64,000 nucleotides of DNA from positions 1-64,000 of the forward strand of contig JAUHXR010000003.1 of assembly GCA_030426845.1 (NCBI GenBank). The letters run 5' to 3'. This stretch comes from Polyangia bacterium (lineage in GTDB: Bacteria > Myxococcota_A > Polyangia > Polyangiales > Sandaracinaceae). The position numbers and the translations under genes are program-made. How positions within the stretch are numbered: the first letter of the stretch is position 1; each line of letters starts with the position of its first letter. The notes under the pieces were generated by a model. It was given only the letters and a program-made list of their open reading frames with translations, made no database searches and was not told the DNA's origin. This document shows, piece after piece, positions 9,105 to 17,909 of this stretch.

Positions 9105-9128
9105 GCAGGGCGCTTTCTGGCGCCCTGC
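9105..9128 (-). terminator. Perfect 9-bp hairpin after the phosphoesterase gene
   Basis: GCAGGGCGC - TTTCTG - GCGCCCTGC forms a perfect 9-bp GC stem with a 6-nt loop. It begins four bases after the stop codon of the metallophosphoesterase gene. There is no T-run on the downstream side, so it may be a pause or RNA-stability element rather than a standard intrinsic terminator. Confidence 0.45.
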
Positions 9129-9131
9129 GGG

Positions 9132-10001
9132 TCAACGACCCGTGCGGAGGTTGTCGAGGAGCATCTCCTCGAGCTCGGGCTCGAGGCCGACGGCGGCGAG
9201 CTTCGCCATGACGGCGTCGCGCGGGTAGTCGACGCGGCGCAGGGTGAGGCGGTCGCCGTCGAAGAGGGCGTAGGCGCTGCGCGGGTCGCCGAGCCGGCGG
9301 GGGAAGCCGACGCTGCCCGGGTTGGCCGCGAAGCGCTTGTCGCTCAGGCCGTCGATCGTGGCCTCGCCGTCCGGGACGAAGAACACGGTGCGGGCCCCGA
9401 CGAAGGTGTAGGTCGGCTCGCGCTCGCAGGGGTGCGCGAAGGGGTCGAAGACGCCGTGGTGGCGCCGCTCGACGAGGAGGGCGGGGACGTGGGTGTGGCC
9501 GACGAAGCCGTGGGGGCGCGCGAAGCTGGCGAGGGCGGCGGCGAGGCTCTCGTCGATCGCCTCGTTGAAAAGCAGGTACTGCGCCTCGTGGCCGGGCCAC
9601 AGGTACTGGTCGAGCGGCGCGTCCGGGGCGGCGTGGACGAGGTGGAGCGAGCCCTCCTCGTGCTGCGCGGCGGCGTCCCACCCGAGCGCCTCGACGCGTT
9701 CGAGAAGCGCGCGCCAGGCGGGGGCGTCGGCGAGCGCCTCGCGGGTCCAGGTCGACACGCCCGCGAAGAGAGGCTCGTTGTCGTCGGACGGCGCGACGAC
9801 GTCCCGCTCGTGGTTGCCGACGAGCCACACGTCGGCCACCGCCTGGATGCGCGCGAGGCACGCCGCGGGCTCCGGGCCGTAGTCGACGTGATCCCCGAGC
9901 ACCGCGACGCGCTCGGCGCCCTGCGCCTCCGCGTCGCGCAGGACCGCCTCGAGGGCGTCCAGGTTGCCGTGCACGTCGGAGAGGATCGCCCACCGCGCCA
10001 T
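9132..10001 (-). CDS. Calcineurin-like metallophosphoesterase
   Basis: A 289-residue cytoplasmic protein carrying the full set of metallophosphoesterase metal motifs: SDVHGN (Asp9, His11), LGDHVDYGP (Asp37), VGNHE (Asn63, His64), and a later GHTHVP. The compact form and GHTH motif resemble the YfcE/diadenosine tetraphosphatase-like phosphoesterases. These hydrolyse phosphodiesters or phosphomonoesters with two metal ions; the substrate cannot be assigned. Transcribed alone. Confidence 0.85.
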   Translation of the reverse strand: MARWAILSDVHGNLDALEAVLRDAEAQGAERVAVLGDHVDYGPEPAACLARIQAVADVWLVGNHERDVVAPSDDNEPLFAGVSTWTREALADAPAWRALLERVEALGWDAAAQHEEGSLHLVHAAPDAPLDQYLWPGHEAQYLLFNEAIDESLAAALASFARPHGFVGHTHVPALLVERRHHGVFDPFAHPCEREPTYTFVGARTVFFVPDGEATIDGLSDKRFAANPGSVGFPRRLGDPRSAYALFDGDRLTLRRVDYPRDAVMAKLAAVGLEPELEEMLLDNLRTGR

Positions 10002-10144
10002 GGCCGGAGCATAGACGCGCCCGGGTGACGCCGCAGGGCCACGGCGAGGCGCGTCGCTGCTTCCTCGGTCCGGCGCGCGGCCCGTCGTGCGCGGGCTCGC
10101 AAGCGCGTTTCGCTCCGCGGCCGGGTGTCGTAGCGTCGAGCCCG

Positions 10145-11674
10145 ATGGGGGCGGACGAGCGCGACGCGGCGCCGGAGGCGTACCGCGCGGCCCTGCGGGG
10201 AGATCTCGCCGGGCTGGTGCAGGCGTGGGCGACGCTGACGGACGCGGGCTGGCGGCTCGCAGGTCAGGCGCTGGTCGCGCTCGGGCAGCCCGAGCGGGCG
10301 CCCATGCCGACGCTCGATGCGGTGACGGCGGCGCTGCCGTCGCGCGGCGCGGTGGAGGCGCTCGGGTCGATGGGGCGGGCCGGCCTCCTCGCCCTCGACC
10401 TCGACGCGGTGGCCGGCTGCGAGGCGCGGCTCGCGGGTGTGGGGACAGCGGCCGCGTCGCGACTGCAACGTCTCTTGCTGGGGCAGAGGTCGGCGCTGAC
10501 CGGTGACGCGGCGCGGGCGTCGGGGCTCGCGGCGGAGCTCCAGGAGGAGGCCCGCGCGGGCGAGCACGCGGTCGCGCTCGTGGAGGCGGCGATCCTCAGC
10601 GCGTTCGCCGCGATGGCGGCGGGGGACCTGACGTCCGCGATCCAGCGCGCGCGCCTCGCGTCGCGGATGGCGCAGGCCGAGCGGCTCTGGCTCTCGCACT
10701 TCACCGCGAGCGTGATCCTGGCGCGGCTCCGAAGGCTCGGCGGGCGACCGCACCTCGCGGGGCTGATCGCGGGCGCGTGCCGCCAGGCCGCGCCCCCCGC
10801 GTTCGACGGATGGTGCGCGTGGGAGCAGCTCTTTGCCGGGGTCGCGCCCGAGCCCGCGCGGCGCGCCGATCGGCTGGGGCGGGCGGTCGACGCCGCGGCG
10901 CGGATGCTGACGACCGGATCGCTGGACCACGCGGCGGCGGTGACCGCGGCGCTCGCGGTGAGCGCGCCCCACGCATCGGACTGGGCCGCGGCGGTCGCGG
11001 CCACGAGCTCGCGCGCGCCGGTCGCCGTGGACGCGGCGACCGCGGCCTGGCTGGAGGGCGACGTCGACGAGCCGCCGCCGGCCTTGATGGGCCTCGTCGC
11101 GCCGGAGTGGTCGGAGGACGCCACGCCGGTGGCCGTCGGCGCCCCGGGCGCGCGCGGGCGGAGGGTGCTCGCCGCGCCGGAGGGCTACGCGCGCCTCACG
11201 CCGCTCGGGGCCCGGCCGGCCCGGCCCGAGGCGGTCGCGGCCGCGATCGTCCTCGCCGGCCCCGAGGGGCTCTCGCGGGAGGCGTGGTTCGAGCGCGCCT
11301 ACGGGTTCGCGTACCGGCCCCGGCTCCACGAGGCGAGCTTCAAGGTCGTGCGGCACCAGGCGCGCAAGCTCCTCGGCGAGCACGCGACCGTCCTGAGCGA
11401 GGGGGAGACGCGTCGCCTCGAGGCGCGCGCCGCCTTCGCGGTCCCCGATCCGCGCACCCGGCGGCCGCTCTCCGACGTCGTCCTGCGCACCCTCGCGAGC
11501 GCGGGCGAGTGCAGCGCGCGCGAGGTGGCGGAGCGGCTCGGCGTGCCGCTGAGGACGGTCCAGATGGCGCTGCGGCAGATGACCGAGGAGGGCGCCTGCG
11601 TGGCTCACAAGGACGGCCGGCGGATCGCCTACGCGGTCGAGGACACGACGTTCTGCGCGCTCACGCGGGCGTGA
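10145..11674 (+). CDS. Helical protein with C-terminal winged-helix DNA-binding region
   Basis: Read from ATG at 10145 the protein has 509 residues. The first ~330 are Ala-rich helices with an irregular TPR-like repeat feel and many buried Ala/Leu positions. The last ~75 residues contain a clear winged helix-turn-helix (VVLRTLASAGECSAREVAERL and then VPLRTVQMALRQMTEEG). A second possible winged-helix unit sits just before it at about residues 375-430. This arrangement resembles myxobacterial regulators that pair a repeat domain with DNA binding. The stop codon abuts that of the convergent LamG gene with no base between them. Target unknown. Confidence 0.6.
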   Translation: MGADERDAAPEAYRAALRGDLAGLVQAWATLTDAGWRLAGQALVALGQPERAPMPTLDAVTAALPSRGAVEALGSMGRAGLLALDLDAVAGCEARLAGVGTAAASRLQRLLLGQRSALTGDAARASGLAAELQEEARAGEHAVALVEAAILSAFAAMAAGDLTSAIQRARLASRMAQAERLWLSHFTASVILARLRRLGGRPHLAGLIAGACRQAAPPAFDGWCAWEQLFAGVAPEPARRADRLGRAVDAAARMLTTGSLDHAAAVTAALAVSAPHASDWAAAVAATSSRAPVAVDAATAAWLEGDVDEPPPALMGLVAPEWSEDATPVAVGAPGARGRRVLAAPEGYARLTPLGARPARPEAVAAAIVLAGPEGLSREAWFERAYGFAYRPRLHEASFKVVRHQARKLLGEHATVLSEGETRRLEARAAFAVPDPRTRRPLSDVVLRTLASAGECSAREVAERLGVPLRTVQMALRQMTEEGACVAHKDGRRIAYAVEDTTFCALTRA

Positions 11675-12625
11675 TCATTCGCTCGCCAGCGCGGCGATCT
11701 CGGCGTCGGTGAGGCGCCGGTCCCAGACGCGGAGCTCGTCGATCGCGCCGTCGAACGGCAGCGTCACGGCCCCCGCGTTCTCGTCGGCGCCGATGAGCAG
11801 GTCGTGGGTGTCCGCGAGGACCGGCTCGCCGACGACCTCGGCGGAGAGGACCCCGTCGACGTAGATGCGCCGCGCGCCCGCTTCGTAGGTCACCGCGAGG
11901 TGGCTCCAGACGTCGTGGGGGATGGTCGTCGTCGCGGGCAGGCCCGTGATGCCCGTCGCGTCGACCGCGACGAAGCGCGGGGTGATCTCTCCACCCGGGA
12001 TGGGCAAGTGTACTTGCCAGGTGTTGGCGGTCATCGTGCCGTAGGGGACGCTCACCGCCGAGCTGGCCGAGCGGCCGTGGGGTCGCACGAAGAGGGCGAC
12101 GGTGAGCGCGTCGCCCGGCGCCTCGGGGACGAAGGCCGCGTCGTAGGAGACCCGCAGGCGCCGGTCCTCGGGGCCGAAGTCACAGGCCATCCCGACGCGC
12201 CCCGGCACGATCGTGGGGCAGCCGGCGGCGTCGCAGCGCGCGTCGTGGCCGTGGCCCGTCACGTCGGGCACGACGGCGCCAGCGAACGCCTCGCAGCTCC
12301 AGGCCGCGACCGGGCCGGAGGGGCCCGCGTCGGTCGGAGGCGCGCCGCCGTCATCGCCCGCGTCTTGGCCCCCGTTCTGGCCGCCGTCGCCGCTCCCGGC
12401 GTCGCGCGTCGGGCCGCCGTCGACGCCCGCGTCCCGGCCCGCGTCGGGCGCGCCGGCGTCCATCCCCGCGTCGGCCGAGCCGCCCGGGACACAGCGCCCG
12501 GCCTCGCAGCGGTAGCCGTCGGCGCAGGGGCACGGCTTGTCGTCGAGCAAGCCGTCGGGCACCGCGCACCCGAGGAGGGCGCCGGCGAGGGCCGCGGCGA
12601 GGACGTGCCGTGAGTCAACGCGCAT
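11675..12625 (-). CDS. LamG-domain lipoprotein
   Basis: A 316-residue lipoprotein with lipobox LLGC (Cys20), a short Cys-rich module (residues 30-48), and a long Asp-Ala-Gly linker to about residue 100. The C-terminal ~210 residues are a LamG/concanavalin-like jelly roll: an FVRPHG strand, HLAVTYEAGARRIYVDG in the centre and DELRVWDRRLTDAEI at the end, which is the classic last-strand pattern. It is the last gene of a kinase-TPR-LamG operon and overlaps the preceding gene by 11 bp. A carbohydrate- or surface-binding role is likely from the fold (inference). Confidence 0.8.
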   Translation of the reverse strand: MRVDSRHVLAAALAGALLGCAVPDGLLDDKPCPCADGYRCEAGRCVPGGSADAGMDAGAPDAGRDAGVDGGPTRDAGSGDGGQNGGQDAGDDGGAPPTDAGPSGPVAAWSCEAFAGAVVPDVTGHGHDARCDAAGCPTIVPGRVGMACDFGPEDRRLRVSYDAAFVPEAPGDALTVALFVRPHGRSASSAVSVPYGTMTANTWQVHLPIPGGEITPRFVAVDATGITGLPATTTIPHDVWSHLAVTYEAGARRIYVDGVLSAEVVGEPVLADTHDLLIGADENAGAVTLPFDGAIDELRVWDRRLTDAEIAALASE

Positions 12626-13499
12626 TGTGTCGCTCGGCAGCGGTCGGGCTGCCCGACGTGAGGTCGATGAGGCCCCAGACGAGCCCCACGATCGCGAGCG
12701 CGCCGGCGACCGCGAACGAGACGTCGGCCACGACCGCAAAGGAGTGCGCGTCCCGCTCGAAGCCGGCGGCCGCGCGGTGGTCGGGGGCGGCTCGGGCCTG
12801 GTCGACCGCGCCGAGGAACGCGGCGCCCGCGCCGACGCCGACGCCGAGCGGGAGGGCCGCGAGGCCGAGGACGATCCACGGCGCCGGGTCGACCTCGCGC
12901 GGCGCCTCCGCGACGGGGGACGGGGGGAGCGGCGCGGCGGCGGCGGCCGGCGGCGCGTCGAGCGTGATCTCCCGCGTCTCTCCCGTTCGCGGCTCGAGGA
13001 CGACCGCCTCGGAGCGCGCGTCGCCGCGGCGCGCGCGGAGGCGATGCACCGCCGCGTCCACCCTCAAGCGGAGTGGCGCGTTCGCGCCCGCCACGCCGGC
13101 GTCCGCCTCGTCCAGCTCGACGGTGGCCTCGGCCGCCCCTCGCACGCGGATCACGAGCTCGGCCTGGAGGGCGCGGGCCTGGGCACGGGCCTCGGTGATC
13201 GCGGCGCGGCGGTCCTCCTCGAGCGGTCCGAGCTCGCCGGCGAGGAGGCGGTCGTACCAGCCGATCGCCTCGGTCGGCGCGCCGAGCTCCTGGAGCGTCG
13301 CCGCGAGCGCGAGGGCGTAGCGGGCGTCCGGCGTGGCCTCGACCGCTGCGGCGAAGCGTTGCCGCGCGAGCTCCGGTTCACGCCGCTCGAGCGCCTCGAT
13401 GCCCGCCTGGTAGAGCGCCTCCGGGCTCAGGCCCTGAGCCGCCGCGAGCCGGGGGACGAGCGTCGAGGCGAGGACGAGCGCCCACGCGGCGCGCGTCAC
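12615..13499 (-). CDS. Exported TPR/PEGA-like protein with C-terminal membrane helices
   Basis: A 294-residue protein with a signal peptide ending near AAAQG. TPR-like helices cover about residues 25-100, with alternating Ala/Leu and Tyr at repeat positions. A beta-rich PEGA-like stretch (about 110-175) follows, then a proline linker and two hydrophobic segments at the C-terminus. Proteins of this plan sit beside Ser/Thr kinases in many myxobacterial genomes. It overlaps the kinase gene by 4 bp (ATGA) and the LamG gene by 11 bp, which implies translational coupling. Confidence 0.7.
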   Translation of the reverse strand: MTRAAWALVLASTLVPRLAAAQGLSPEALYQAGIEALERREPELARQRFAAAVEATPDARYALALAATLQELGAPTEAIGWYDRLLAGELGPLEEDRRAAITEARAQARALQAELVIRVRGAAEATVELDEADAGVAGANAPLRLRVDAAVHRLRARRGDARSEAVVLEPRTGETREITLDAPPAAAAAPLPPSPVAEAPREVDPAPWIVLGLAALPLGVGVGAGAAFLGAVDQARAAPDHRAAAGFERDAHSFAVVADVSFAVAGALAIVGLVWGLIDLTSGSPTAAERHNAR

Positions 13500-14953
13500 C
13501 GCTCCCCCCGGATGAGGTCGATGGCCCGAAACCCTTCGCTCGGCGCGGCGGCGTCGTCTTCACGGGCGCGCCGCGCTCGGCGGCGGCGCGGACGGGCCGC
13601 GTCGCGTCGCGCGTCGTCCCGGGGGGCCGCGCCCTCCGCGATGGGGCCCGAGGGCTCGGCCGGTGCGTCGGCTGGGTCGTCGGCTGGGTCGTCGATACTG
13701 TCGTCGATCGTGTCGGTCCGAGCGACCTGCGCTGCGGCGGGCGCGGCCTCGGTGGGGGCCGCGGTCGACGGGTCGTCGTCGGCCAAGGGGGCGCCCGGCG
13801 GGCTCGCGGCGGGCGCGACCGGCGGGTGCGCCGCGGCGGTGGGCGGGGCCAAGGTGTCCGGTCGCGCGGCGAAGGCGACGAGCCCTCCGGCGCCGAGCGC
13901 GATCGCCGCCGCCGCCGCCCCCGCCATCCAGCGGCGCCGACTCGCCCGCGCGCTCGCCTCGACCCGGGCGCTCTCCCAGGCCCGGATCATCGACGCGGAG
14001 CGCTCTCGGAGCTCGAGCGCCTCGCCTTCGAACCGCTGGCCGAGGTAGTCCGCGAGCGGGATCGCGCCCTCCATCACGACCAGGTCCTCCAGCGTGCGCT
14101 GGAGCCGTCGCGCCACGTCGCGCGCGCTCGGCGGGCGGTCCTCCGGCTCCTTGGCGAGCAGCTCGAACACGAGCTCCACCAGGTCGGGCGGCGCGTCGGG
14201 GTGATCCGCGTAGAGGTCCGGCGCGGGCGCGTTCAGGATGAGCTGGGCCGTCTCGAGCGCGTCGGCGCCGCGGTAGAGGCGCGCGCAGGTGACGAGCTCG
14301 TAGAGGACCACGCCGAGCGCGAAGAGGTCCGAGCGCTGCGTCGGCTTCTGGAAGCGGAGCTGCTCGGGCGACATGTAGCCGATCTTGCCCTTGAGGACGC
14401 CGGTGGTCGTGGCGCGGCTCCCCATCGGCTTGGCGATGCCGAAGTCCACCACGCGCGCGACTCCGTCGAAGCCGAGCAGGATGTTCTGCGGGCTGACGTC
14501 ACGGTGGATGAGCTCGATCGGCGCCCCGTCGGTCGCGCGCAGCTCGTGCACCGCGGCGAGCCCCTCGGCGACCTGCTGCGCGACGCGGATCGCGATCTGA
14601 AGTGGCAGGCGTTCGCCCGCCGCGGTGAGCGCGCGCAGCATCTGGTGCGCCGTCACGCCCTCGACGAAGTCCATCACGAGGAAGGGCCCTGCGTCGTCCT
14701 CGCCCACGTCGAGCACCGAGACCACGTTCGAATGGCGCACCAGCCCGGCCACGCGCGCCTCGTCGAGGAACATGCGACGGTAGCTGGCGTCGCTCGCGAG
14801 CTCGGGGCGCAGGCGCTTGATCGCGACGAGGCGCCGGAACGAGCCCATCAGGCGCAGGCCGAGCTGGACCTCACCCATCCCCCCTCGGGCGAGCAGGCCG
14901 ACCGCGACGTAGCGGCCGTCGCCGATGGGCTCCGAGCTCACGGGGAGCAGCAT
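13496..14953 (-). CDS. Eukaryotic-like Ser/Thr protein kinase
   Basis: A 485-residue Hanks-type kinase. The catalytic domain has the glycine loop LARGGMGEV, Lys46, Glu65, the HRDVSPQN catalytic loop (Asp152, Asn157), the DFG motif (Asp170) and GYMSPEQ of the activation segment. All residues needed for activity are present. After the domain (about residue 290) comes a short basic stretch, one transmembrane helix at about 340-365 and an Ala/Pro/Asp-rich C-terminal tail outside or in the periplasm. The HRDVSPQN form is common in myxobacterial kinases. First gene of a three-gene operon with a TPR protein and a LamG lipoprotein. Confidence 0.92.
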   Translation of the reverse strand: MLLPVSSEPIGDGRYVAVGLLARGGMGEVQLGLRLMGSFRRLVAIKRLRPELASDASYRRMFLDEARVAGLVRHSNVVSVLDVGEDDAGPFLVMDFVEGVTAHQMLRALTAAGERLPLQIAIRVAQQVAEGLAAVHELRATDGAPIELIHRDVSPQNILLGFDGVARVVDFGIAKPMGSRATTTGVLKGKIGYMSPEQLRFQKPTQRSDLFALGVVLYELVTCARLYRGADALETAQLILNAPAPDLYADHPDAPPDLVELVFELLAKEPEDRPPSARDVARRLQRTLEDLVVMEGAIPLADYLGQRFEGEALELRERSASMIRAWESARVEASARASRRRWMAGAAAAAIALGAGGLVAFAARPDTLAPPTAAAHPPVAPAASPPGAPLADDDPSTAAPTEAAPAAAQVARTDTIDDSIDDPADDPADAPAEPSGPIAEGAAPRDDARRDAARPRRRRARRAREDDAAAPSEGFRAIDLIRGER

Positions 14954-15010
14954 ATCGCGGCCTCGCCGCGAGGAGCCAGGCCGCGCGGGCCGGAGCCGAT
15001 CGCGCGCGCG

Positions 15011-17563
15011 TCACGGGCAGCGCGTCGCGGTGAGGCTCGCGTCGCGCGCCGCCGCGTTGCTGACGCCCGCGCGGTGGAGGACGATCCGGTCGATCTGGTG
15101 ATGGCTCGACCGCGCGGCGAGCCGGAGGCGGTACACCCCCGGGGCGTCGAAGCGCGCGTAGATGTCGTGGCCGTCGCTGTCGCTGGTGAAGGCCGACCAG
15201 CGCCAGTCGAGGGCGCCGGAGCAGTAGACCTTGAAGTAGCCGTCGTGGCTGGTGCCGTTGGGGCAGCTCGCGTCGACGACGTCGGGGTCGGCTTCGACCG
15301 AGGCGAGGAACGCAGAGTCCTCGCAGAGGGGGCGCGGGTAGACGTGGTCCTCGTTGGGCGCGGCGCCCCGGATGCCGTAGTAGGCGTCGCCGTCGATGCG
15401 GAACCAGGTGTCGTTGTGCTCGGTGGCGTCGGTGCCGTTGCCGACGCGCGCGCGCACGCTGAGGCGGTAGAGCCCGGGCTCGTCGATCCGGACGTCCACG
15501 CCGAGGCGCCCGTTCGCGGAGCTCCCGAAGCTCTGGGCGCCCGTCCACATCAGGAAGCCGCCGCCCAGCGCGCCGCCGTCGGTGCCGCGGGTCCAGTCAC
15601 CGCTCGCGGGCAGGTCCTCGCCCTCGATGACCACGATCCCGTTGACCGCGCGGTAGTCGCACGCGCCGACCGGCGGGGTGATCGGGGTGACCGCGCCCTC
15701 GAGGAGCGCGACCCAGTCCATCCCCGGCTCCGACGGAGGGTCGAGCGCGATCGGGGCGCTCGGGTCCACGTCGACGGCCGCGCCGACGAAGGCCCCGGCG
15801 CGCGGGTCGTACCAGCGGAGCGCGAGCGACCCGGTGCCGCCGACGTCGAGCTCCGCGCCCGCGGCCCCCGACGGCAGGTAGACCGCGTAGACCTCGCCGG
15901 GCTTCGCGAGGACGTCCCCGGTGCCCCGCAGCAGCTCGTCGGCCGGCTCCATCTCCCAGAAAGGTACGTTGTCCTCGAAGAAGCGGCGCGCGTTCCGCGT
16001 GTAGACCCACATCTCCTCGCGCGTCCGGAAGTCCTCGGTGCGCATGTCGCCGCCGAGCGGGAGGGCGTGGTAGCCGAAGTACCACTCGACGCCGCCCGCG
16101 CCGCTCATGAGCGCCGGCCACAGGGTGAGCTCGCGGATCTCGGGCGCGTTCGTGTCGGTCACCCCGACCCCGGCCGGCGCGATCTCGTCCAGCATCACGA
16201 CCCACGGGCGGCCCGCGTCGGCGGACTGGCGGCGCCACGCCTCGGTGAACTCGGCCGCGCGCTCCGGGCTGAGCTGGATCGAGGTCATGTCGAAGTGCTC
16301 GCCCCCGACGAGCGCGTCGTACTGCGCGGCGGGTCGGTTGACGTGGGTGTGCACGGTCGTCGGGTTGTCGTACGGGTCGACCGCGTCGAGGAACGCGGCG
16401 AACTCGGTCTGCCGCGTCGGGCCGTAGTCGTTCTCCTCGCCGATGTTCCAGAACACGCCGTTGTGGTGGGCGAAGCGCGCGACCATCTCGCGGTAGAAGA
16501 GGCGCCGCTCGGGCCCGAGGGTGCCGCCGTCGTGGAGCTCCTCGTTGCCGGTCTCGGTCTCGCTGAGCACGAAGTGGAGCGCGATGCCGAGACGCTCGGC
16601 GTGGGCGAAGACGATCTCCCACTGGCGCATCCGGTTGACGTCGATGTGGTCGAGGTCGTCCGGGGTCACGTAGGGGTGGGTGTCGCGCCCGTCGCCGCCG
16701 AGGTTGCACGGCAGGAAGTAGATCGAGTTGACCGACTGGCTCCCGAGGTAGTTGAGCGCGCCGATGATCCCGCGGCCCGCGCCGTCGTTCCAGTCGGGGT
16801 CGCCCTCGTTCCAGTCGTCGATGTGGGGGGTGTAGCGGTGGACCCCGTCCATCAGGCCCGCGGTGCTCGCGCCCCCGGGGAGGTCCTCGACGTCGTCGAA
16901 GCCGGCGTAGCCGAGGAGGTTCTCCGGGCTGTCTGCGCCGCCCTTGATCCACCACGTCCCGTCCTCGTGGCGCAGGTAGTGCGCGTCGGCGTACCGGAGG
17001 CGACCGTGCGCGAGGAGGCCCGGGGCGCTCGCGTCGGGGTTGCCTACGCAGATCGTCCCGGACTCGCCGTCCGGGCCTTCGGCGGTCCCGGTCGCGTCCG
17101 GATCGAGCGCCACGCCATCGCCCGCGACGAAGGAGACGTCGTAGGTCCACTCGCCCGCCTCCGGCGCGGTGAAGCGGACGCGGTAGACGTCGCCCGACGC
17201 GCCGCCTTCCCCGTCGCCGTCGAAGAACCCGGGCACCGCGAAGCGCGCGCCGCTCGGCGCGGTGAAGGTGACGGTCAGCCGGTAGTCGGTGAAGGGGTTG
17301 GGCGAGCTGTCGGTCTCGCTCGCGGCCGGGCCGGTGAAGGCGCGGGTGAACGGCTGGTAGGCGCGCTCCTCGACGTCGCAGCCCGGGTCCGGCGGGCCCG
17401 CGTCGTCCGAGGTTGCCGGACCCGCGTCGTCGGGGGGCGTGCTGCCGTCCGGAGGCGAGCCGGCGTCGACCGGCGTCGGGTCGTCGTCGCAGCCGACCGC
17501 GGCGAGGCCGAGGGCGCAGGCGAACAGCAGGGCGAGGCGGGGCGAGAGGCGTCGATGATTCAT
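15011..17563 (-). CDS. DUF5060 glycoside-hydrolase-like lipoprotein
   Basis: Read from the ATG at 17563 it has 850 residues: lipobox AAVGC (Cys25), an Asp/Pro linker, a DUF5060 beta-sandwich (about 60-155), a TIM-barrel-like domain (about 160-510) and a C-terminal carbohydrate-binding-like jelly roll. In the barrel the segment FWNIGEENDYG, encoded near 16430-16455, places a Glu pair where glycosidases of this type keep the acid/base residue. YGYHALPLGG-like and DEIAPAG segments could hold the nucleophile side. The likely role is hydrolysis of an external polysaccharide at the cell surface; the substrate is unknown. The frame is open upstream to 17620 but without a signal-like start. Confidence 0.75.
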   Translation of the reverse strand: MNHRRLSPRLALLFACALGLAAVGCDDDPTPVDAGSPPDGSTPPDDAGPATSDDAGPPDPGCDVEERAYQPFTRAFTGPAASETDSSPNPFTDYRLTVTFTAPSGARFAVPGFFDGDGEGGASGDVYRVRFTAPEAGEWTYDVSFVAGDGVALDPDATGTAEGPDGESGTICVGNPDASAPGLLAHGRLRYADAHYLRHEDGTWWIKGGADSPENLLGYAGFDDVEDLPGGASTAGLMDGVHRYTPHIDDWNEGDPDWNDGAGRGIIGALNYLGSQSVNSIYFLPCNLGGDGRDTHPYVTPDDLDHIDVNRMRQWEIVFAHAERLGIALHFVLSETETGNEELHDGGTLGPERRLFYREMVARFAHHNGVFWNIGEENDYGPTRQTEFAAFLDAVDPYDNPTTVHTHVNRPAAQYDALVGGEHFDMTSIQLSPERAAEFTEAWRRQSADAGRPWVVMLDEIAPAGVGVTDTNAPEIRELTLWPALMSGAGGVEWYFGYHALPLGGDMRTEDFRTREEMWVYTRNARRFFEDNVPFWEMEPADELLRGTGDVLAKPGEVYAVYLPSGAAGAELDVGGTGSLALRWYDPRAGAFVGAAVDVDPSAPIALDPPSEPGMDWVALLEGAVTPITPPVGACDYRAVNGIVVIEGEDLPASGDWTRGTDGGALGGGFLMWTGAQSFGSSANGRLGVDVRIDEPGLYRLSVRARVGNGTDATEHNDTWFRIDGDAYYGIRGAAPNEDHVYPRPLCEDSAFLASVEADPDVVDASCPNGTSHDGYFKVYCSGALDWRWSAFTSDSDGHDIYARFDAPGVYRLRLAARSSHHQIDRIVLHRAGVSNAAARDASLTATRCP

Positions 17564-17652
17564 GACGTACTCGGAGTAGCAGCGCCCCGAGGCCCACCGA
17601 GTTAAGCGCTTTGCGCGCATTGCCGTCCGGACCGCGGAGCGCGCCGGGTGAC

Positions 17653-17868
17653 CTACGCTCGGGGGCAGGCGATGTCGACGCGCGTCGGAGGGGCCGCGTC
17701 CGCGTTGCCCGCGGTGATCTGGTCACAGCAGGCGTGGCCCCAGCACCAGCGCGCGCCGTTCTCGCCGGTCGCGCAGGCATGGAGCCGGGAGGCGCGGACG
17801 CAGCGGGCGGGCGGCACGCAGGGGGCGTCGACCGGGGTGGGGGAGGCGGGCGCGCCGACCGTGCGCAC
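17653..17868 (-). CDS. Small Cys-rich protein or 5'-truncated gene
   Basis: A 71-residue frame in an otherwise gene-free 346-bp gap (17564-17909). Nearly every codon ends in G or C, like true genes here, although no other gene overlaps it. The product has eight Cys, including a CACATG...WCWGHACCDQ-like cluster and a C-terminal DIACPRA, which suggests a disulfide-rich secreted module. The same codon style continues upstream past the GTG at 17868 for at least ten codons without a start codon. It may therefore be the 3' remnant of a longer gene cut by the divergent gene at 17910. No signal peptide is visible. Confidence 0.4.
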   Translation of the reverse strand: MRTVGAPASPTPVDAPCVPPARCVRASRLHACATGENGARWCWGHACCDQITAGNADAAPPTRVDIACPRA

Positions 17869-17909
17869 CTGGCCGCGGTCGTTGGCGTCCCGCGGTACGA
17901 TGTCGGGGG

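Noticed and set aside
9105-9128. A standard Rho-independent terminator
   Set aside because: The stem is perfect but no T-run follows on the transcribed side; recorded only as a hairpin.
13826-17605. A 1259-residue open frame on the plus strand
   Set aside because: Antisense to the kinase and glycosidase-like genes, Val/Glu/Arg-biased, no domains.
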